A stretch of DNA of 64,000 nt from Streptomyces sp. KL109B (GCF_030766935.1 NZ_JASERL010000009.1:248001-312000); one strand, 5' to 3'. Counted from the first letter of the stretch, positions 42,903 through 53,542 are shown. Made by a program: numbers and translations. Notes: generated by a model from the sequence alone, not told the origin.

Positions 42903-44170
42903 CCGCGATGCAGGTGGCCTCGCTCGTGCTGCTGCTCCCCGCGTTCGGCGTCGCCATGTGGCGGGACATCAACGTGGGCCTCGTGACCATGCCGCTCGCC
43001 CTCGTGGTCGCGGCCGCCGCGGGCATCGCGCCCGAAGAGGTCGTCAAGCACTTCCCCGGCGGCATCGTCCTGCTCATCATCGGCGTGATGTACCTGTTCG
43101 CCCACGCCAGGGAGAGCGGCGCCATCGACCTGGTGGTGGGCTGGGCGGTCCGGCTCTGCGGGCGCAGGATCTGGCTGATGCCCTGGACCATGTTCCTGCT
43201 CTCCGCGGTCATCAGCGGGGTCGGAACGCTCCCCTCGGCCACCGTGGCGATCACCCTCCCACTCGCCCTGCGCATGGCCCGGACACACGGCATCCCCGTC
43301 ACGCTGATGGCCGTGATCGCCCTGGCCGGGGGAGGGGCCGGCGGATTCTCGCCGGTCGCGCCCTGGACGAAGATCGTGGACGAGGCCGTCGCGGGGGCCG
43401 GCATCGCCTACTCCCCCTGGGCGCTGTTCGCGCTCGTGACGGGGCTGCAACTCGTCCTCGCCGTCGTCGCGTTCCTCGCGTTCGGCGGTCTGCGGCTGCT
43501 GCGCTCCGACAGCGAGCGGCGCGCGGCCGAGCGCGAGGTCGGCCAAGTGGTGCGTGGGGCCGCGCCCATGTCGACGTATCAGCTGTGCTCGCTGCTCGGC
43601 CTCGGCGTCTTTGTCGTGAGCGCCTTCGCCTTCGACGTGGACGTCGCCACGGTCGGCCTGGTGCTCGGGGCGCTGCTGCACGCCGTGTTCCGCCCGGACG
43701 GCAAGCGCGTGGTCAGCGGCCTGCCGTGGAACGTCATCCTGCTGACGACGGGTGTGCTGCTCTACGTGGGTGTGCTGGACGACCTCGGGACCCTGGACCG
43801 GATCGCGGCCGGCCTGGAACACGTGTCCTCGCAGGTGCTCGCCGTCCTCGCGGTGCTCTTCCTCGGGACGATCTTCGCCACCTTCGAGTCCTCGACCGTG
43901 GCGGTCCTGAGCATCACCGCGCCGGTGGCCGTGGCCGCCATCCCGGCAGGCGCGTCAGGGGCCGTCATGACGGGGATCGTCGCGGCGCTCTGTGTCTCGG
44001 TGAGCTCGGTGGCGGTCAGCCCGTTCCACCTCGGCGGGGCGCTCGCGGTCGCGAACTCCGAAGAGGCCGAGCAGAGCCGGGTGCTGCGCATGCTGCTGCT
44101 GTGGTCGCTCGGCGCGGCCCTCGTCGTACCCCTGGCGACCCTGCTCGTGCCGCTCGCCGCGGGGCTGTGA
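42899..44170 (+). CDS. MatC/SLC13-like dicarboxylate permease
   Basis: A 423-residue membrane protein with about 11-12 helices. The N-terminal region (VASLVLLLPAFGVAMWRDINVGLVTMPLALVV, EEVVKHFPGGIVLLIIGVMYLFAHA) matches the MatC N-terminal domain of malonate/dicarboxylate carriers. SGVGTLPSATVAITLPLAL and FATFESSTVAVLSITAPVA are the paired helix-break regions of the ion transporter superfamily. Its ATG overlaps the CaiB-like stop, so it is co-translated with it and probably imports the acid that the cluster degrades. Confidence 0.82.
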   Translation: MTAMQVASLVLLLPAFGVAMWRDINVGLVTMPLALVVAAAAGIAPEEVVKHFPGGIVLLIIGVMYLFAHARESGAIDLVVGWAVRLCGRRIWLMPWTMFLLSAVISGVGTLPSATVAITLPLALRMARTHGIPVTLMAVIALAGGGAGGFSPVAPWTKIVDEAVAGAGIAYSPWALFALVTGLQLVLAVVAFLAFGGLRLLRSDSERRAAEREVGQVVRGAAPMSTYQLCSLLGLGVFVVSAFAFDVDVATVGLVLGALLHAVFRPDGKRVVSGLPWNVILLTTGVLLYVGVLDDLGTLDRIAAGLEHVSSQVLAVLAVLFLGTIFATFESSTVAVLSITAPVAVAAIPAGASGAVMTGIVAALCVSVSSVAVSPFHLGGALAVANSEEAEQSRVLRMLLLWSLGAALVVPLATLLVPLAAGL

Positions 44171-44236
44171 GCCGAGGCCCCGCCGGGCCGGGGGCAGCCG
44201 GGTCCGGAGACCGCCGGGTCCGGGTCCGGCTCCGGG

Positions 44237-44860
44237 TCACGACTCGGTCGGGCCGCGGACCTCCTCGGGGTCGCCGTCGAACCCGTTGGCCCAGTAACGG
44301 CCGCGCAGGGAGAGGTCGAGGAGCATTCCCGTGACCTCCTCCGGTGTCATGGCCGGCGGGTCCGTCTCCAGCCACCACTGAAGGACGCCGATCTGCTCGC
44401 CCACCCAGGCCCGGGCGAGTACCTCCGGGTCGATGCGCACGCTCACGCCGAAGTGGGCGGCTCGGTCGGTGAAGACCTCCGCGGCGGAGGCCACGCGGCT
44501 GTCGGTGAAGGTCCTGAGGGCGCGCCCGTTGCCCTCGCCCCGGACGATCATCCGGTAGGTGTCGCGCTCCTCCAGGGCGTGCCGGAAGAGTTCGAGGACC
44601 GGCTTACCAGTGAAGCCGCGGTGCGACTCCAGGGCCAACGGCCTTGTGCGGGTGTGCAGTTCGGTCTGCAGGTCGTCGACGATCTGGTCGAGCAGGGCCT
44701 GCTTGTCGCTGTGGTACTTGTAAAACGTCGCCCGGCTGATGTCCGCGTGCTCGGTGATGTCCTCGACCGTCACCTTGTCGTAGCCACGCTCCAGGACCAG
44801 CTGCACCAGCGCGTCCTTCAGCAGTCGCTTGGTCCGCCGCCGCCTGCGGTCTTCGGCCAT
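44237..44860 (-). CDS. TetR family regulator of the acyl-CoA cluster
   Basis: A 207-residue TetR protein: basic RRRRTKRLLKDALVQLVLERGYDKVTVEDI, then helix-turn-helix TEHADISRATFYKYHSDKQALLDQ (about residues 35-60), then a ligand-binding domain. It lies between the CaiB/MatC pair and the divergent ligase/dehydrogenase pair. A GACACTnTGTA motif lies upstream of both pairs, so this regulator probably controls both, with an acyl-CoA as ligand by analogy with FadR-type TetR proteins. It converges on matC with a 66-base gap. Confidence 0.85.
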   Translation of the reverse strand: MAEDRRRRRTKRLLKDALVQLVLERGYDKVTVEDITEHADISRATFYKYHSDKQALLDQIVDDLQTELHTRTRPLALESHRGFTGKPVLELFRHALEERDTYRMIVRGEGNGRALRTFTDSRVASAAEVFTDRAAHFGVSVRIDPEVLARAWVGEQIGVLQWWLETDPPAMTPEEVTGMLLDLSLRGRYWANGFDGDPEEVRGPTES

Positions 44861-44934
44861 GTCCTCGTCCCCCCTCGTACCGGTTCCGGAGCTGTACGGA
44901 GCTTACCCAGCCCTTCACACCGAGACTAATTGGT

Positions 44935-44945
44935 GACACTATGTA
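44935..44945. promoter_or_regulatory. Putative TetR site in the tetR/ligase divergent promoter
   Basis: GACACTATGTA matches 41647-41657 with one change. The surrounding 44925-44980 is strikingly AT-rich for this genome, as expected of the paired promoters. Confidence 0.45.
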
Positions 44946-44996
44946 TGAAATCAAACAGACTGTAAGTGACTTCTGCAAGTAGCTAGGGAGTGCTGG

Positions 44997-46598
44997 ATGC
45001 TCAACCTGGGGCGCTTCATCACCCGCAGTGCGTCGTACTGGCCCGGCCGCGAGGCCCTGGTGTGCGAGGGGCGGCGCTGGACCTTCGCCCAACTCGAAGC
45101 CCGTAGCAATCAGTTGGCCTCCGCGCTGCTGGGGCTCGGGCTGCGGAGCGGCGACGCGGTCGGCACCTTCGCCGCCAACCGGGCCGAACTCGTGGAGGCG
45201 GAAATAGCCTTCTACAAGGCCGGGTTCCTGCGGGTCCCGATCAACGCCCGGCTCGGCGGCGGCGAAACCCGGCACATCCTCGTGGACGCCGATGTGCGGC
45301 TGCTGCTCACCGACGCCGCGCACGCCGAACAGGCCGCCGAGGCGATCCGCGCCTGTGGCCGCGACATTCCCCTGGTGGTCTTCGACGACGCCGCCCCGGT
45401 CGGCAGCGAGACCAACGCCGCCCCGGTCGGCCGCGAGACCTACGCCGACCTCCTGGTGAAGGGCTCCGAGGACCCGGTCGCCGTCGATGTGGACCCCGGC
45501 CACCCGTGCGTACTGCACTTCACGTCCGGCTCCACGGGCAAGCTGAAGGCGGCGGTGCAGACCACGGGCAACCGGCTGGCCAACATGCGCAAGCGCCTGA
45601 TGTCTCCGGAGAACTCCACGGAGGACTCCGCGGAGACGCCGGGCCGTTATCTCGTCGCGGGCCCCATCACCCACGCCTCCGGCATGGGCGTGCTGGCCCA
45701 GCTCAGCCGGGGCAACGCGATCGTGGTTCTGCCCTCCTTCCATCCGGCGGGCTTCCTGGACACGGTCGCCAAGGAGCGCGTGACCTCGACGTTCCTCGTG
45801 CCGACCATGCTGAACATGGTGCTGGCGCACCCCGCGGCCCCGACCGTCGACCTGTCCTCGCTGACCTGTGTGCGGATCGGCGGCGCCCCCGTCTCCCCGC
45901 AACGGCTGCGGGACGCCGTCGAGTTGTTCGGCCCGATCGTGATGCAGGGGTACGGGCAGGCCGAGACCACCAGCGGGATCACCATCCTGACGCCGGGCGA
46001 CGTTGTACGCGGGCTCGACGGGGACCCGGACATCCTGCTCTCGTGCGGGCGCGCCGTGTTCGACACGGAGATCCGCATCGTCGACGAGGAGATGAACCCC
46101 GTGCCGGCCGGCACCAAGGGCGAACTGATCGTCCGCGGGCCCGACTGTGTGACGTCCTACTGGAACGAACCCGAACTGTCGGCCGAGACCTTCAAGAACG
46201 GCTGGGTCCTGACCGGGGACATCGCCTATCTGCGCGAGGACGGCTATCTGTTCATCGTCGACCGCAAGAAGGACATGATCATCTCGGGTGGCTTCAACAT
46301 CTACTGCAGCGAGGTCGAGGCCGCCCTGTACGAGCACCCCGCGGTCGGCGAGGCCTGTGTAGTCGGCGTCCCCGACGAGAAGTGGGGGGAGGCCGTGAAG
46401 GCCGTCGTCGTTCCGAAGGCGGACGCCGCGATCGACCCGGCCGCCCTGATCGACTTCTGCGCCGAGCGCCTCGACCGCTTCAAGAAGCCCAGGACCGTGG
46501 ACGTCGTCGACGCCCTGCCCGTCAACCGCAACGGCAAGATCGACCGCAAGGCCGTCCGCGCCCCCTACTGGGCCGACAGCGCCCGCGCCGTGAACTGA
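44997..46598 (+). CDS. Acyl-CoA synthetase (AMP-forming)
   Basis: A 533-residue ANL-superfamily ligase. Motifs in order: TSGSTGKLKAA (A3 phosphate loop, with Leu where Pro is usual), MQGYGQAETT (A5), TGDIAYLREDGYLFIVDRKKDMIISGGFNIYCSEVE (A7-A8 hinge), and NRNGKIDRKAVR with the catalytic Lys near the C terminus. It activates a free carboxylic acid to the acyl-CoA. The ATG follows AGGGAG. The acyl-CoA dehydrogenase starts 10 bases after its stop. The acid is unknown; short or aryl acids are both possible. Confidence 0.9.
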   Translation: MLNLGRFITRSASYWPGREALVCEGRRWTFAQLEARSNQLASALLGLGLRSGDAVGTFAANRAELVEAEIAFYKAGFLRVPINARLGGGETRHILVDADVRLLLTDAAHAEQAAEAIRACGRDIPLVVFDDAAPVGSETNAAPVGRETYADLLVKGSEDPVAVDVDPGHPCVLHFTSGSTGKLKAAVQTTGNRLANMRKRLMSPENSTEDSAETPGRYLVAGPITHASGMGVLAQLSRGNAIVVLPSFHPAGFLDTVAKERVTSTFLVPTMLNMVLAHPAAPTVDLSSLTCVRIGGAPVSPQRLRDAVELFGPIVMQGYGQAETTSGITILTPGDVVRGLDGDPDILLSCGRAVFDTEIRIVDEEMNPVPAGTKGELIVRGPDCVTSYWNEPELSAETFKNGWVLTGDIAYLREDGYLFIVDRKKDMIISGGFNIYCSEVEAALYEHPAVGEACVVGVPDEKWGEAVKAVVVPKADAAIDPAALIDFCAERLDRFKKPRTVDVVDALPVNRNGKIDRKAVRAPYWADSARAVN

Positions 46599-46608
46599 GG
46601 ACCCCGCC

Positions 46609-47781
46609 ATGACCTTCGAACTCACGCCGTCGTACGACGACATGCCGTCGATCAGGACCGTCGTCGAGGACCTGCGCGGCTACCTCTCCGGCGAACTCGC
46701 CGACTACGAGCGCGCACACGACCTCGGCCCCGAATCGGTCTTCGACCGCTCGATGCTGCAACCCGTCTGGAAGCGCAGCCGCGAACTCGGCTTCTACGGC
46801 ATCCACCTCCCGCCGGAACACGGCGGCCGCGGTCTGACCAACACCGAACTCGCCGTCCTCAAGGAGGAGGTGGGCGCGTCCGGGCGGGCGCTCTACCACA
46901 GCGTGCTCGGCGACATGGGCGGGCCGCTGCGCGCCGGAGCCGTCTTCCAGCACGCCACGGACGAGCAGGTACGGCGCTATCTGCGCCCGGTCGTCGAGGG
47001 CGACCGCGCCTGCTGCTTCTCGCTGACCGAGACCGACGCCGGTTCCGACGTGCGGGCGATGCGGACCACCGCCACGCCCGACGGCGACGGCTGGCGGCTG
47101 ACCGGGCGCAAGGTCTTCAGCTCGGCCGGACCCTTCGCCGACTTCTCCCTCCTCGTGGCCCGCATGGCGGGCGAGGAGGAGTCCTACTCCGCGTTCCTCG
47201 TCGACCTCGACGCCCCGGGCTGCTCCGTGCTCCCCGGCGAAGTACCGCTGTCCGGCCAGCACATCGAGGCCGACATCGCCTTGGACGACTGCTACGTGGG
47301 CCCGGACCAACTGCTCGGGAGGGTGGGCGACGGCCTGCGCATCGGCCTCGGCCGCGTCACCACCAACCGGCTCCTGCACTGCCCGACCATCCTCGGCCAC
47401 GCCCGCCGCATCCTCGAACTGACCGTGGACTACACCCGTACGAGAAGGGTCTCCGGCGGCGTCCTCGCGGACCTGCAGTCCATCCAGCACAAGCTCGCCG
47501 ACATGGCCACGGCCTTCTACGCCGCGCGCAGCATGACGTACGACGCCCTGGCCGCCCTCGACCGCGGCGAGAGCCCCCGGGTCGAGGCATTCATGTGCAA
47601 GCTGTTCGTCGCGGAGAACGCCTTCCGCATCGCCGACGAGAGCATGCAGATCCACGGCAAGGCGGGCATGGTCCGCGGCTCGGAGATCGAGTGGATGTTC
47701 CGCCGCCTGCGCATGTTCCGGATCCTCACGGGATCCTCCGAGATCCAGAAGAACGGCATCGCCAAGGCGCTGCTGCGCTGA
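46609..47781 (+). CDS. Acyl-CoA dehydrogenase
   Basis: A 390-residue FAD-dependent dehydrogenase. CFSLTETDAGSDVRAMRTTA is the substrate/FAD loop, GRKVFSSAGPFADFSLLVARM the beta domain, and ILTGSSEIQKNGIAKALLR the C terminus. At the position of the usual catalytic Glu (YEGT in short/medium-chain enzymes) the sequence is LTGS, so the base probably lies in helix G, as in isovaleryl-CoA or long-chain members. It should introduce a double bond into the acyl-CoA made by the upstream ligase. Confidence 0.9.
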   Translation: MTFELTPSYDDMPSIRTVVEDLRGYLSGELADYERAHDLGPESVFDRSMLQPVWKRSRELGFYGIHLPPEHGGRGLTNTELAVLKEEVGASGRALYHSVLGDMGGPLRAGAVFQHATDEQVRRYLRPVVEGDRACCFSLTETDAGSDVRAMRTTATPDGDGWRLTGRKVFSSAGPFADFSLLVARMAGEEESYSAFLVDLDAPGCSVLPGEVPLSGQHIEADIALDDCYVGPDQLLGRVGDGLRIGLGRVTTNRLLHCPTILGHARRILELTVDYTRTRRVSGGVLADLQSIQHKLADMATAFYAARSMTYDALAALDRGESPRVEAFMCKLFVAENAFRIADESMQIHGKAGMVRGSEIEWMFRRLRMFRILTGSSEIQKNGIAKALLR

Positions 47782-47829
47782 CATGCGAGGGACGGGGCCG
47801 GTGGCCGCGGCGCCGGCAGGCACTCCTGC

Positions 47830-47855
47830 GTAACCCCAGGTCAATCTGGGGTTAC
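47830..47855. terminator. Perfect 10-bp hairpin after the acyl-CoA dehydrogenase
   Basis: GTAACCCCAG and CTGGGGTTAC flank a six-base loop (GTCAAT), 48 bases past the stop. No U-tract follows. It is probably a streptomycete-type terminator; an operator for the LLM gene 150 bases downstream is the alternative. Confidence 0.6.
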
Positions 47856-48002
47856 CGGGGCCGACCGGGCGGATTCCCGGTCCCCGCCCCCGCTTCGTAC
47901 CGCGCCTCGTCCCGTGGTTAGCCTGGCGTATCCGACCAACAATGTGCGGCGCCGGCTCGCCACGTCGGTGATGCCGTGCGCCCGTCGAGAGGAGACCCGT
48001 CG

Positions 48003-48929
48003 GTGAAGTTCGGGATCAATGTGCTCAATTACGGGCCGGGTACCACCCCCGCCTCCATGGAGGACTGGGTTCTCCGCGCCGAGGGCCTGGGGTTCCACCT
48101 GGCGATGATCTCGGACCATGTGACGCTCCCTCAGGAGGCCCTGCCGGTCTTCCCGCCGCCGTTCTACGACCCGTTCACCACCCTCGCCTACCTCGCAGGC
48201 CGCACCACGACCATCGAGCTGGGCACCACGGTCATCGTCCTGCCGTACCGGCACCCGCTGCAGACGGCCCGGGTCACGGCGAACATCGACCAGATGACCA
48301 ACGGACGGTTCGTGTTCGGCGTGGGCGTCGGCTGGTCCGAGCAGGAATTCCAGGCGCTGGGCGTGGACTTCGCCGCCCGCGGCAAGATCAGCGACGAGTA
48401 CCTGGAGTCCATCAAGGACCACTGGACCAAGCCGCTGATCTCGTTCCACGGCGAGCACCTGGACTACACCGACATCACCACGGGACCCGCCCCGGCCCGT
48501 GACCCGCACCCGCCGGTGTGGGTCGGCGGCCTCAACGGCCCCGCCATCCGGCGGGCCGCGCGGTTCGGCGACGCCTGGCACCCGTTCGGTCTCGGCCCGG
48601 CCGAGCTCCGGGAGCGGCTGCCCAAGCTCAAGGCCGCCGCCGAGGCGGCCGGGCGTCCCACGCCCGCCCTCGCGCCGCGCATCCCGCTGCACATCACCGA
48701 GCAGCCGGTTCCGGAGGAGGGACGGCTCACCGGGCACGGCACCGTCGCCCAGATCCGCCGCGACCTGGCGGAACTGGCCGAGCTGGAGCCCGACTGGATC
48801 ATCCTCGACACCTTCCTCACCTTCTACCTCGGCGCCGTCTCCGCGGACGAGGTCCCCCGCCACGACCCGGCCCAGCTGGAGATCGCGGCGGCGGAGCTGA
48901 TCGACCTCAAGGGCGAGACCCTGCGCTGA
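48003..48929 (+). CDS. LLM-class F420-type oxidoreductase
   Basis: A 308-residue luciferase-like protein of the F420 family. VKFGINVLNYGPG is the first strand, LGFHLAMISDHV the second, TTIELGTTVIVLPYRHPLQTARVTANID and GRFVFGVGVGWSEQEFQALG the cofactor-binding core, PPVWVGGLNGPAIRRAARFGDAWHP the later barrel. The GTG at 48003 has GAGGAG nine bases upstream. It stands alone behind the hairpin at 47830. About 19% shorter than many monooxygenase members; substrate unknown. Confidence 0.85.
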   Translation: MKFGINVLNYGPGTTPASMEDWVLRAEGLGFHLAMISDHVTLPQEALPVFPPPFYDPFTTLAYLAGRTTTIELGTTVIVLPYRHPLQTARVTANIDQMTNGRFVFGVGVGWSEQEFQALGVDFAARGKISDEYLESIKDHWTKPLISFHGEHLDYTDITTGPAPARDPHPPVWVGGLNGPAIRRAARFGDAWHPFGLGPAELRERLPKLKAAAEAAGRPTPALAPRIPLHITEQPVPEEGRLTGHGTVAQIRRDLAELAELEPDWIILDTFLTFYLGAVSADEVPRHDPAQLEIAAAELIDLKGETLR

Positions 48930-49014
48930 CAAGCGGTCAGGCCCGGACGGGCGACGGCGTCCCTGGGGCCTGGTCCGAACGGCAGGCCCTCACGGCAGGT
49001 CCCAACGGCAGGTC

Positions 49015-49340
49015 CTAGCTCTGCAGATCCGCCCTGCGGTGGCGCTCGGTGAGCCGGGAGCCGGATTCGCGGCGGGCCGCGCGTCGTCGCCGTGCTCCGG
49101 ATCCACGCCGAGCACACTCACGTCCCCGGCGGAGCGCCGCCGGAAGCCCTCCAGGATCTCGACGGTGGTCGTCTTCCCCGCGTCGTTGGGCCCGAGCAGC
49201 GCGCACACCTCGCCGCGGTGGACGTCCAGGTCGACACCGCGCAGCACGTCGACGTCGCCGTACGTCATGGTCAGACCGCGTGCACGGATGACGGGCCGCT
49301 CGGGCGCGTCGGGCGCGTCGGGCGCGTAGGGCACCGTCAT
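49015..49340 (-). pseudogene. Truncated ABC transporter ATPase
   Basis: The intact N-terminal part reads ARGLTMTYGDVDVLRGVDLDVHRGEVCALLGPNDAGKTTT and ILEGFRRRSAGDVSVLGVDP, the first 85 residues of a drug-type ABC ATPase. Walker A has GPNDAGKT where GPNGAGKT is normal. After VDPEHGDDA the similarity stops: the Q-loop, signature and Walker B are all missing. The in-frame continuation goes on to 48990, but a second frame ends at 49015 with LTERHRRADLQS, which resembles the usual C terminus of such ATPases, suggesting an internal deletion. The GTGACGGT/ATG start overlaps the regulator stop. Three imperfect ACGGCAGGTCC units lie just downstream. Confidence 0.7.
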
Positions 49341-49684
49341 GGCTTCGCCTCCGTGACGGCGGGGACGGCGGGGGCGGCGGGAGCGGCGGAGCCCGCGCTC
49401 TCGACGATCGCCCGCAGCGCCGCGACATGCCCTTCGAAGGCGGTACGCCCACGATCCGTGAGCCGCACCCTGGTGCGCCGCTTGCGGCCGCCGCCCTCCT
49501 TGCGCAGCTCCAGATACCCGGCCTCCTCAAGGGTGTGCAGCTGCTTGGACAGCGCCGAGTCACTGAGCGAGAGGCTGTCGCGGACGAAGGAGAACTCCGC
49601 CCACTCCGTCGCGGCGAGCAGTGACACCACCGACAGCCGGGTGGCGGGATGAATCAACTCGTCGAAGCCGTCGGGAACGCTCAT
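49337..49684 (-). CDS. Winged-helix transcriptional regulator
   Basis: A 115-residue single-domain regulator. IHPATRLSVVSLLAATEWAEFSFVRDSLSLSDSALSKQLHTLEEAGYLELRKEG is a winged helix with recognition helix SDSALSKQLHTLEE; the wing contains GGGRKRRTRVRLTDRG. It ends in an Ala/Pro-rich tail. It belongs to the HTH_34/DNA-binding winged-helix group usually next to ABC exporters. It overlaps the membrane-protein stop (ATGA at 49681-49684) and the ABC ATPase start, so the three were one operon; the ATPase is now truncated. Confidence 0.85.
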   Translation of the reverse strand: MSVPDGFDELIHPATRLSVVSLLAATEWAEFSFVRDSLSLSDSALSKQLHTLEEAGYLELRKEGGGRKRRTRVRLTDRGRTAFEGHVAALRAIVESAGSAAPAAPAVPAVTEAKP

Positions 49685-50187
49685 CGGCCCGCCCCCGGCA
49701 CCGCCGCACCCGTCGCTCGGGCCCGCGCCGACCTGGCCGTCCAACGCGTCATCGGCCCCACGAACAGCACGAACACCGCCGCCGACACCGTGGCCTGGAT
49801 CAGGCTGCCGGGGAGCGGCGCCAGGGAGTCGACCAGCCGACCGGACAGCAGCACGGTCCCACCGGTCACCACCGCGCCCGCGACGAAACCGGCGAACATC
49901 CGCGGCGTGCAACGGGTGTGGTGCAGCATGACCCGGCTGCGCCGCTGACGGCGCACGAACAGCCGTCCCAGCAGCGCGAGATACGCCGCCATGACCAGAC
50001 CCGCACCCCACCCGGGCAGTTCGAGGCCGAGCCCGGCGAGGAACAGCCACATGAGCACGGCCGTCCCCCACGGGCTGTCGCTGCCGACGGCCGCGGACCG
50101 CTCCACCTCGTCGTACACCCGCTCCTGCGGCACGCGGATGCGCTGCAGGTCCCGCCATGCCTGGTCGGCGTCCATCGGTGCGCTCAC
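49681..50187 (-). CDS. Four-helix membrane protein of unknown function
   Basis: A 168-residue protein. A soluble N terminus with several charged residues (QAWRDLQRIRVPQERVYDEVE) is followed by about four helices starting at WGTAVLMWLFLAGLGLELPG. The GTG at 50185-50187 has GGGAGGGAGT seven bases upstream; an ATG four codons later lacks such a site. It is the first gene of the regulator/ABC operon. It could be a sensor or partner of the transporter; no family is recognised. Confidence 0.75.
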   Translation of the reverse strand: MSAPMDADQAWRDLQRIRVPQERVYDEVERSAAVGSDSPWGTAVLMWLFLAGLGLELPGWGAGLVMAAYLALLGRLFVRRQRRSRVMLHHTRCTPRMFAGFVAGAVVTGGTVLLSGRLVDSLAPLPGSLIQATVSAAVFVLFVGPMTRWTARSARARATGAAVPGAGR

Positions 50188-50265
50188 ATTCCACTCCCTC
50201 CCGTACCCGCTCCACTTTCCTGGTGGGCAAGTGAAGGTCGGGCGGCGTGGTGCACCATGTGGAAC

Positions 50266-51231
50266 ATGACCGAGACCCTTCCGACGTACGACGATGTGGT
50301 GCGCGCGCACGAGCGCATCGCCGGGCACGCGCACCGCACCCCGGTCCTCACCTCCCGCCTCACGGACGCCGAACTCGGCGCCCACTTCTTCTTCAAGGCG
50401 GAGAACCTGCAACGCATGGGTGCCTTCAAGTTCCGCGGCGCGTTCAACGCCCTGTCCCGGTTCACCCCCGAGCAGCGCCGCGCCGGCGTCGTCGCCTACT
50501 CCTCCGGGAACCACGCCCAGGCCGTCGCCCTCGCCGCGAGCATCCTCGGCATCCCCGCCACCATCGTGATGCCGCACGACGCGCCGGCCGCCAAACTCGC
50601 CGCCACCAAGGGGTACGGGGCGTCCGTCGTCTCGTACGACCGCTACACCGAGGACCGCGAGGAGATCGGCCGGGCGCTGGCGGCGGAACACGGGCTCACC
50701 CTCGTACCGCCCTACGACCACCCCGATGTGATGGCGGGTCAGGGCACCGCGGCCAAGGAGCTCTTCGAGGACGTGGGCGAACTGGACGCGCTCTTCGTCC
50801 CGCTGGGCGGCGGCGGCCTGCTCTCCGGGACCCTCCTGTCCGCCCGTGCCCTCGCCCCCGACTGCACGGTCCATGGCGTGGAGCCCGAGGCGGGCAACGA
50901 CGCCCAACTCTCCCTCCAGCGAGGCGAGATCGTGCACATCGACACCCCGCAGACCATCGCCGACGGCGCCCAGACACAGCACCTGGGCCGCCACACCTTC
51001 CCCGTCATCCGCGACCACGTCACGGACGTACTGACCGCCACCGACGCCCAACTGGTCGACTGCATGCGCCTGTTCGCCTCCCGCATGAAGACGGTCGTGG
51101 AACCCACGGGCTGCCTCGGCTTCGCCGCCGCCCGCGAACGCGCCGACGCGCTGCGCGGCAAGCGCGTCGGTGTCATCATCAGCGGCGGAAACGTGGACCT
51201 GGAGCGCTTCGCGGGCCTGCTGATGCCGTGA
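50266..51231 (+). CDS. PLP-dependent threonine/serine (hydroxyaspartate) dehydratase
   Basis: A 321-residue fold-type II PLP enzyme. FKFRGAFNAL carries the PLP Lys (about residue 53), SSGNHAQAVALAASILG binds the substrate carboxylate, and VPLGGGGLLSG binds the PLP phosphate. The short length without an ACT domain matches catabolic threonine dehydratase, serine racemase and threo-3-hydroxyaspartate dehydratase; the sequence does not decide between them. An ATG three codons earlier is possible; neither start has a strong ribosome site. Its stop is two bases from the convergent sigma gene's stop. Confidence 0.88.
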   Translation: MTETLPTYDDVVRAHERIAGHAHRTPVLTSRLTDAELGAHFFFKAENLQRMGAFKFRGAFNALSRFTPEQRRAGVVAYSSGNHAQAVALAASILGIPATIVMPHDAPAAKLAATKGYGASVVSYDRYTEDREEIGRALAAEHGLTLVPPYDHPDVMAGQGTAAKELFEDVGELDALFVPLGGGGLLSGTLLSARALAPDCTVHGVEPEAGNDAQLSLQRGEIVHIDTPQTIADGAQTQHLGRHTFPVIRDHVTDVLTATDAQLVDCMRLFASRMKTVVEPTGCLGFAAARERADALRGKRVGVIISGGNVDLERFAGLLMP

Positions 51232-51233
51232 CG

Positions 51234-52841
<1,608 letters not shown>

Positions 52842-53097
52842 GGCAGGAGTCTTCCGTTCCGTCCGGCGTCGGCGGTGCTCTGGGGACGCTCTGCCCGACT
52901 GCGGATCGGGTGGCGAGTTTGAAACCGTAATTCACAAATGTCGGATTTTGGAGGGGTGGGTGGCACAGCTCACAACCACCTCTTCAAGAAATGCCGTAAT
53001 CCCCGGCCCCGCTGCCGCGTCGAACGGACATCTGACACCCACGGCGCACAGCGCACAGCGCAGAACGCAGAGCGCAGTACACAGAAAGGGGCCCGTC

Positions 53098-53538
53098 ATG
53101 CCGACCACGCTGCCCGTCACGCTCGAACAGCCCGCCCGCGCCCGCCTCGTCACCGCCGAGGGGGAGGGGTCCGAGCGTGGTCTCACCGTCACCCTCCGCT
53201 ACGAAACCACCGATCCGCTCGCCCTCCGGCTGGTGTTCCCCGGCGAGGCCGCGCTCGACGGGGCGGAGGTGACCTGGGCCTTCGCCCGCGCCCTCCTCGA
53301 CGACGGGCTGCGCGTGCCGACGGGGACCGGGGACGTCCATGTGTGGCCGTGCGGCCGGGCGCGCACCGTCGTCGAACTGCACGCGCCGCAGGGCATGGCC
53401 GTCGTCCAGTTCGACACCTCGGTGCTCCGCCGTTTCCTGCTGCGTACGTACGCGCTGGTGCCGGCCGGCGGCGAGGACGTGACCGCCGTCGTCGACCGCG
53501 CGCTCGCCGCGCTGCTCGGTCCCGGCGCGGAACGGTGA
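53098..53538 (+). CDS. SsgA-like sporulation/cell-division protein (SALP)
   Basis: A 146-residue SsgA/SsgB-family protein, found only in morphologically complex actinobacteria, where members guide septum formation and peptidoglycan changes in sporulation. YETTDPLALRLVFPGE, VTWAFARALLDDGL, GDVHVWPCGRARTVVELHAPQG and LRRFLLRTYALVPAGGED are conserved. The ATG follows GAAAGGGG. It diverges from the membrane sigma-factor gene with a 256-base gap that holds AT-rich promoter DNA (52918-52960). Which SALP it is cannot be said. Confidence 0.92.
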   Translation: MPTTLPVTLEQPARARLVTAEGEGSERGLTVTLRYETTDPLALRLVFPGEAALDGAEVTWAFARALLDDGLRVPTGTGDVHVWPCGRARTVVELHAPQGMAVVQFDTSVLRRFLLRTYALVPAGGEDVTAVVDRALAALLGPGAER

Positions 53539-53542
53539 CGCC

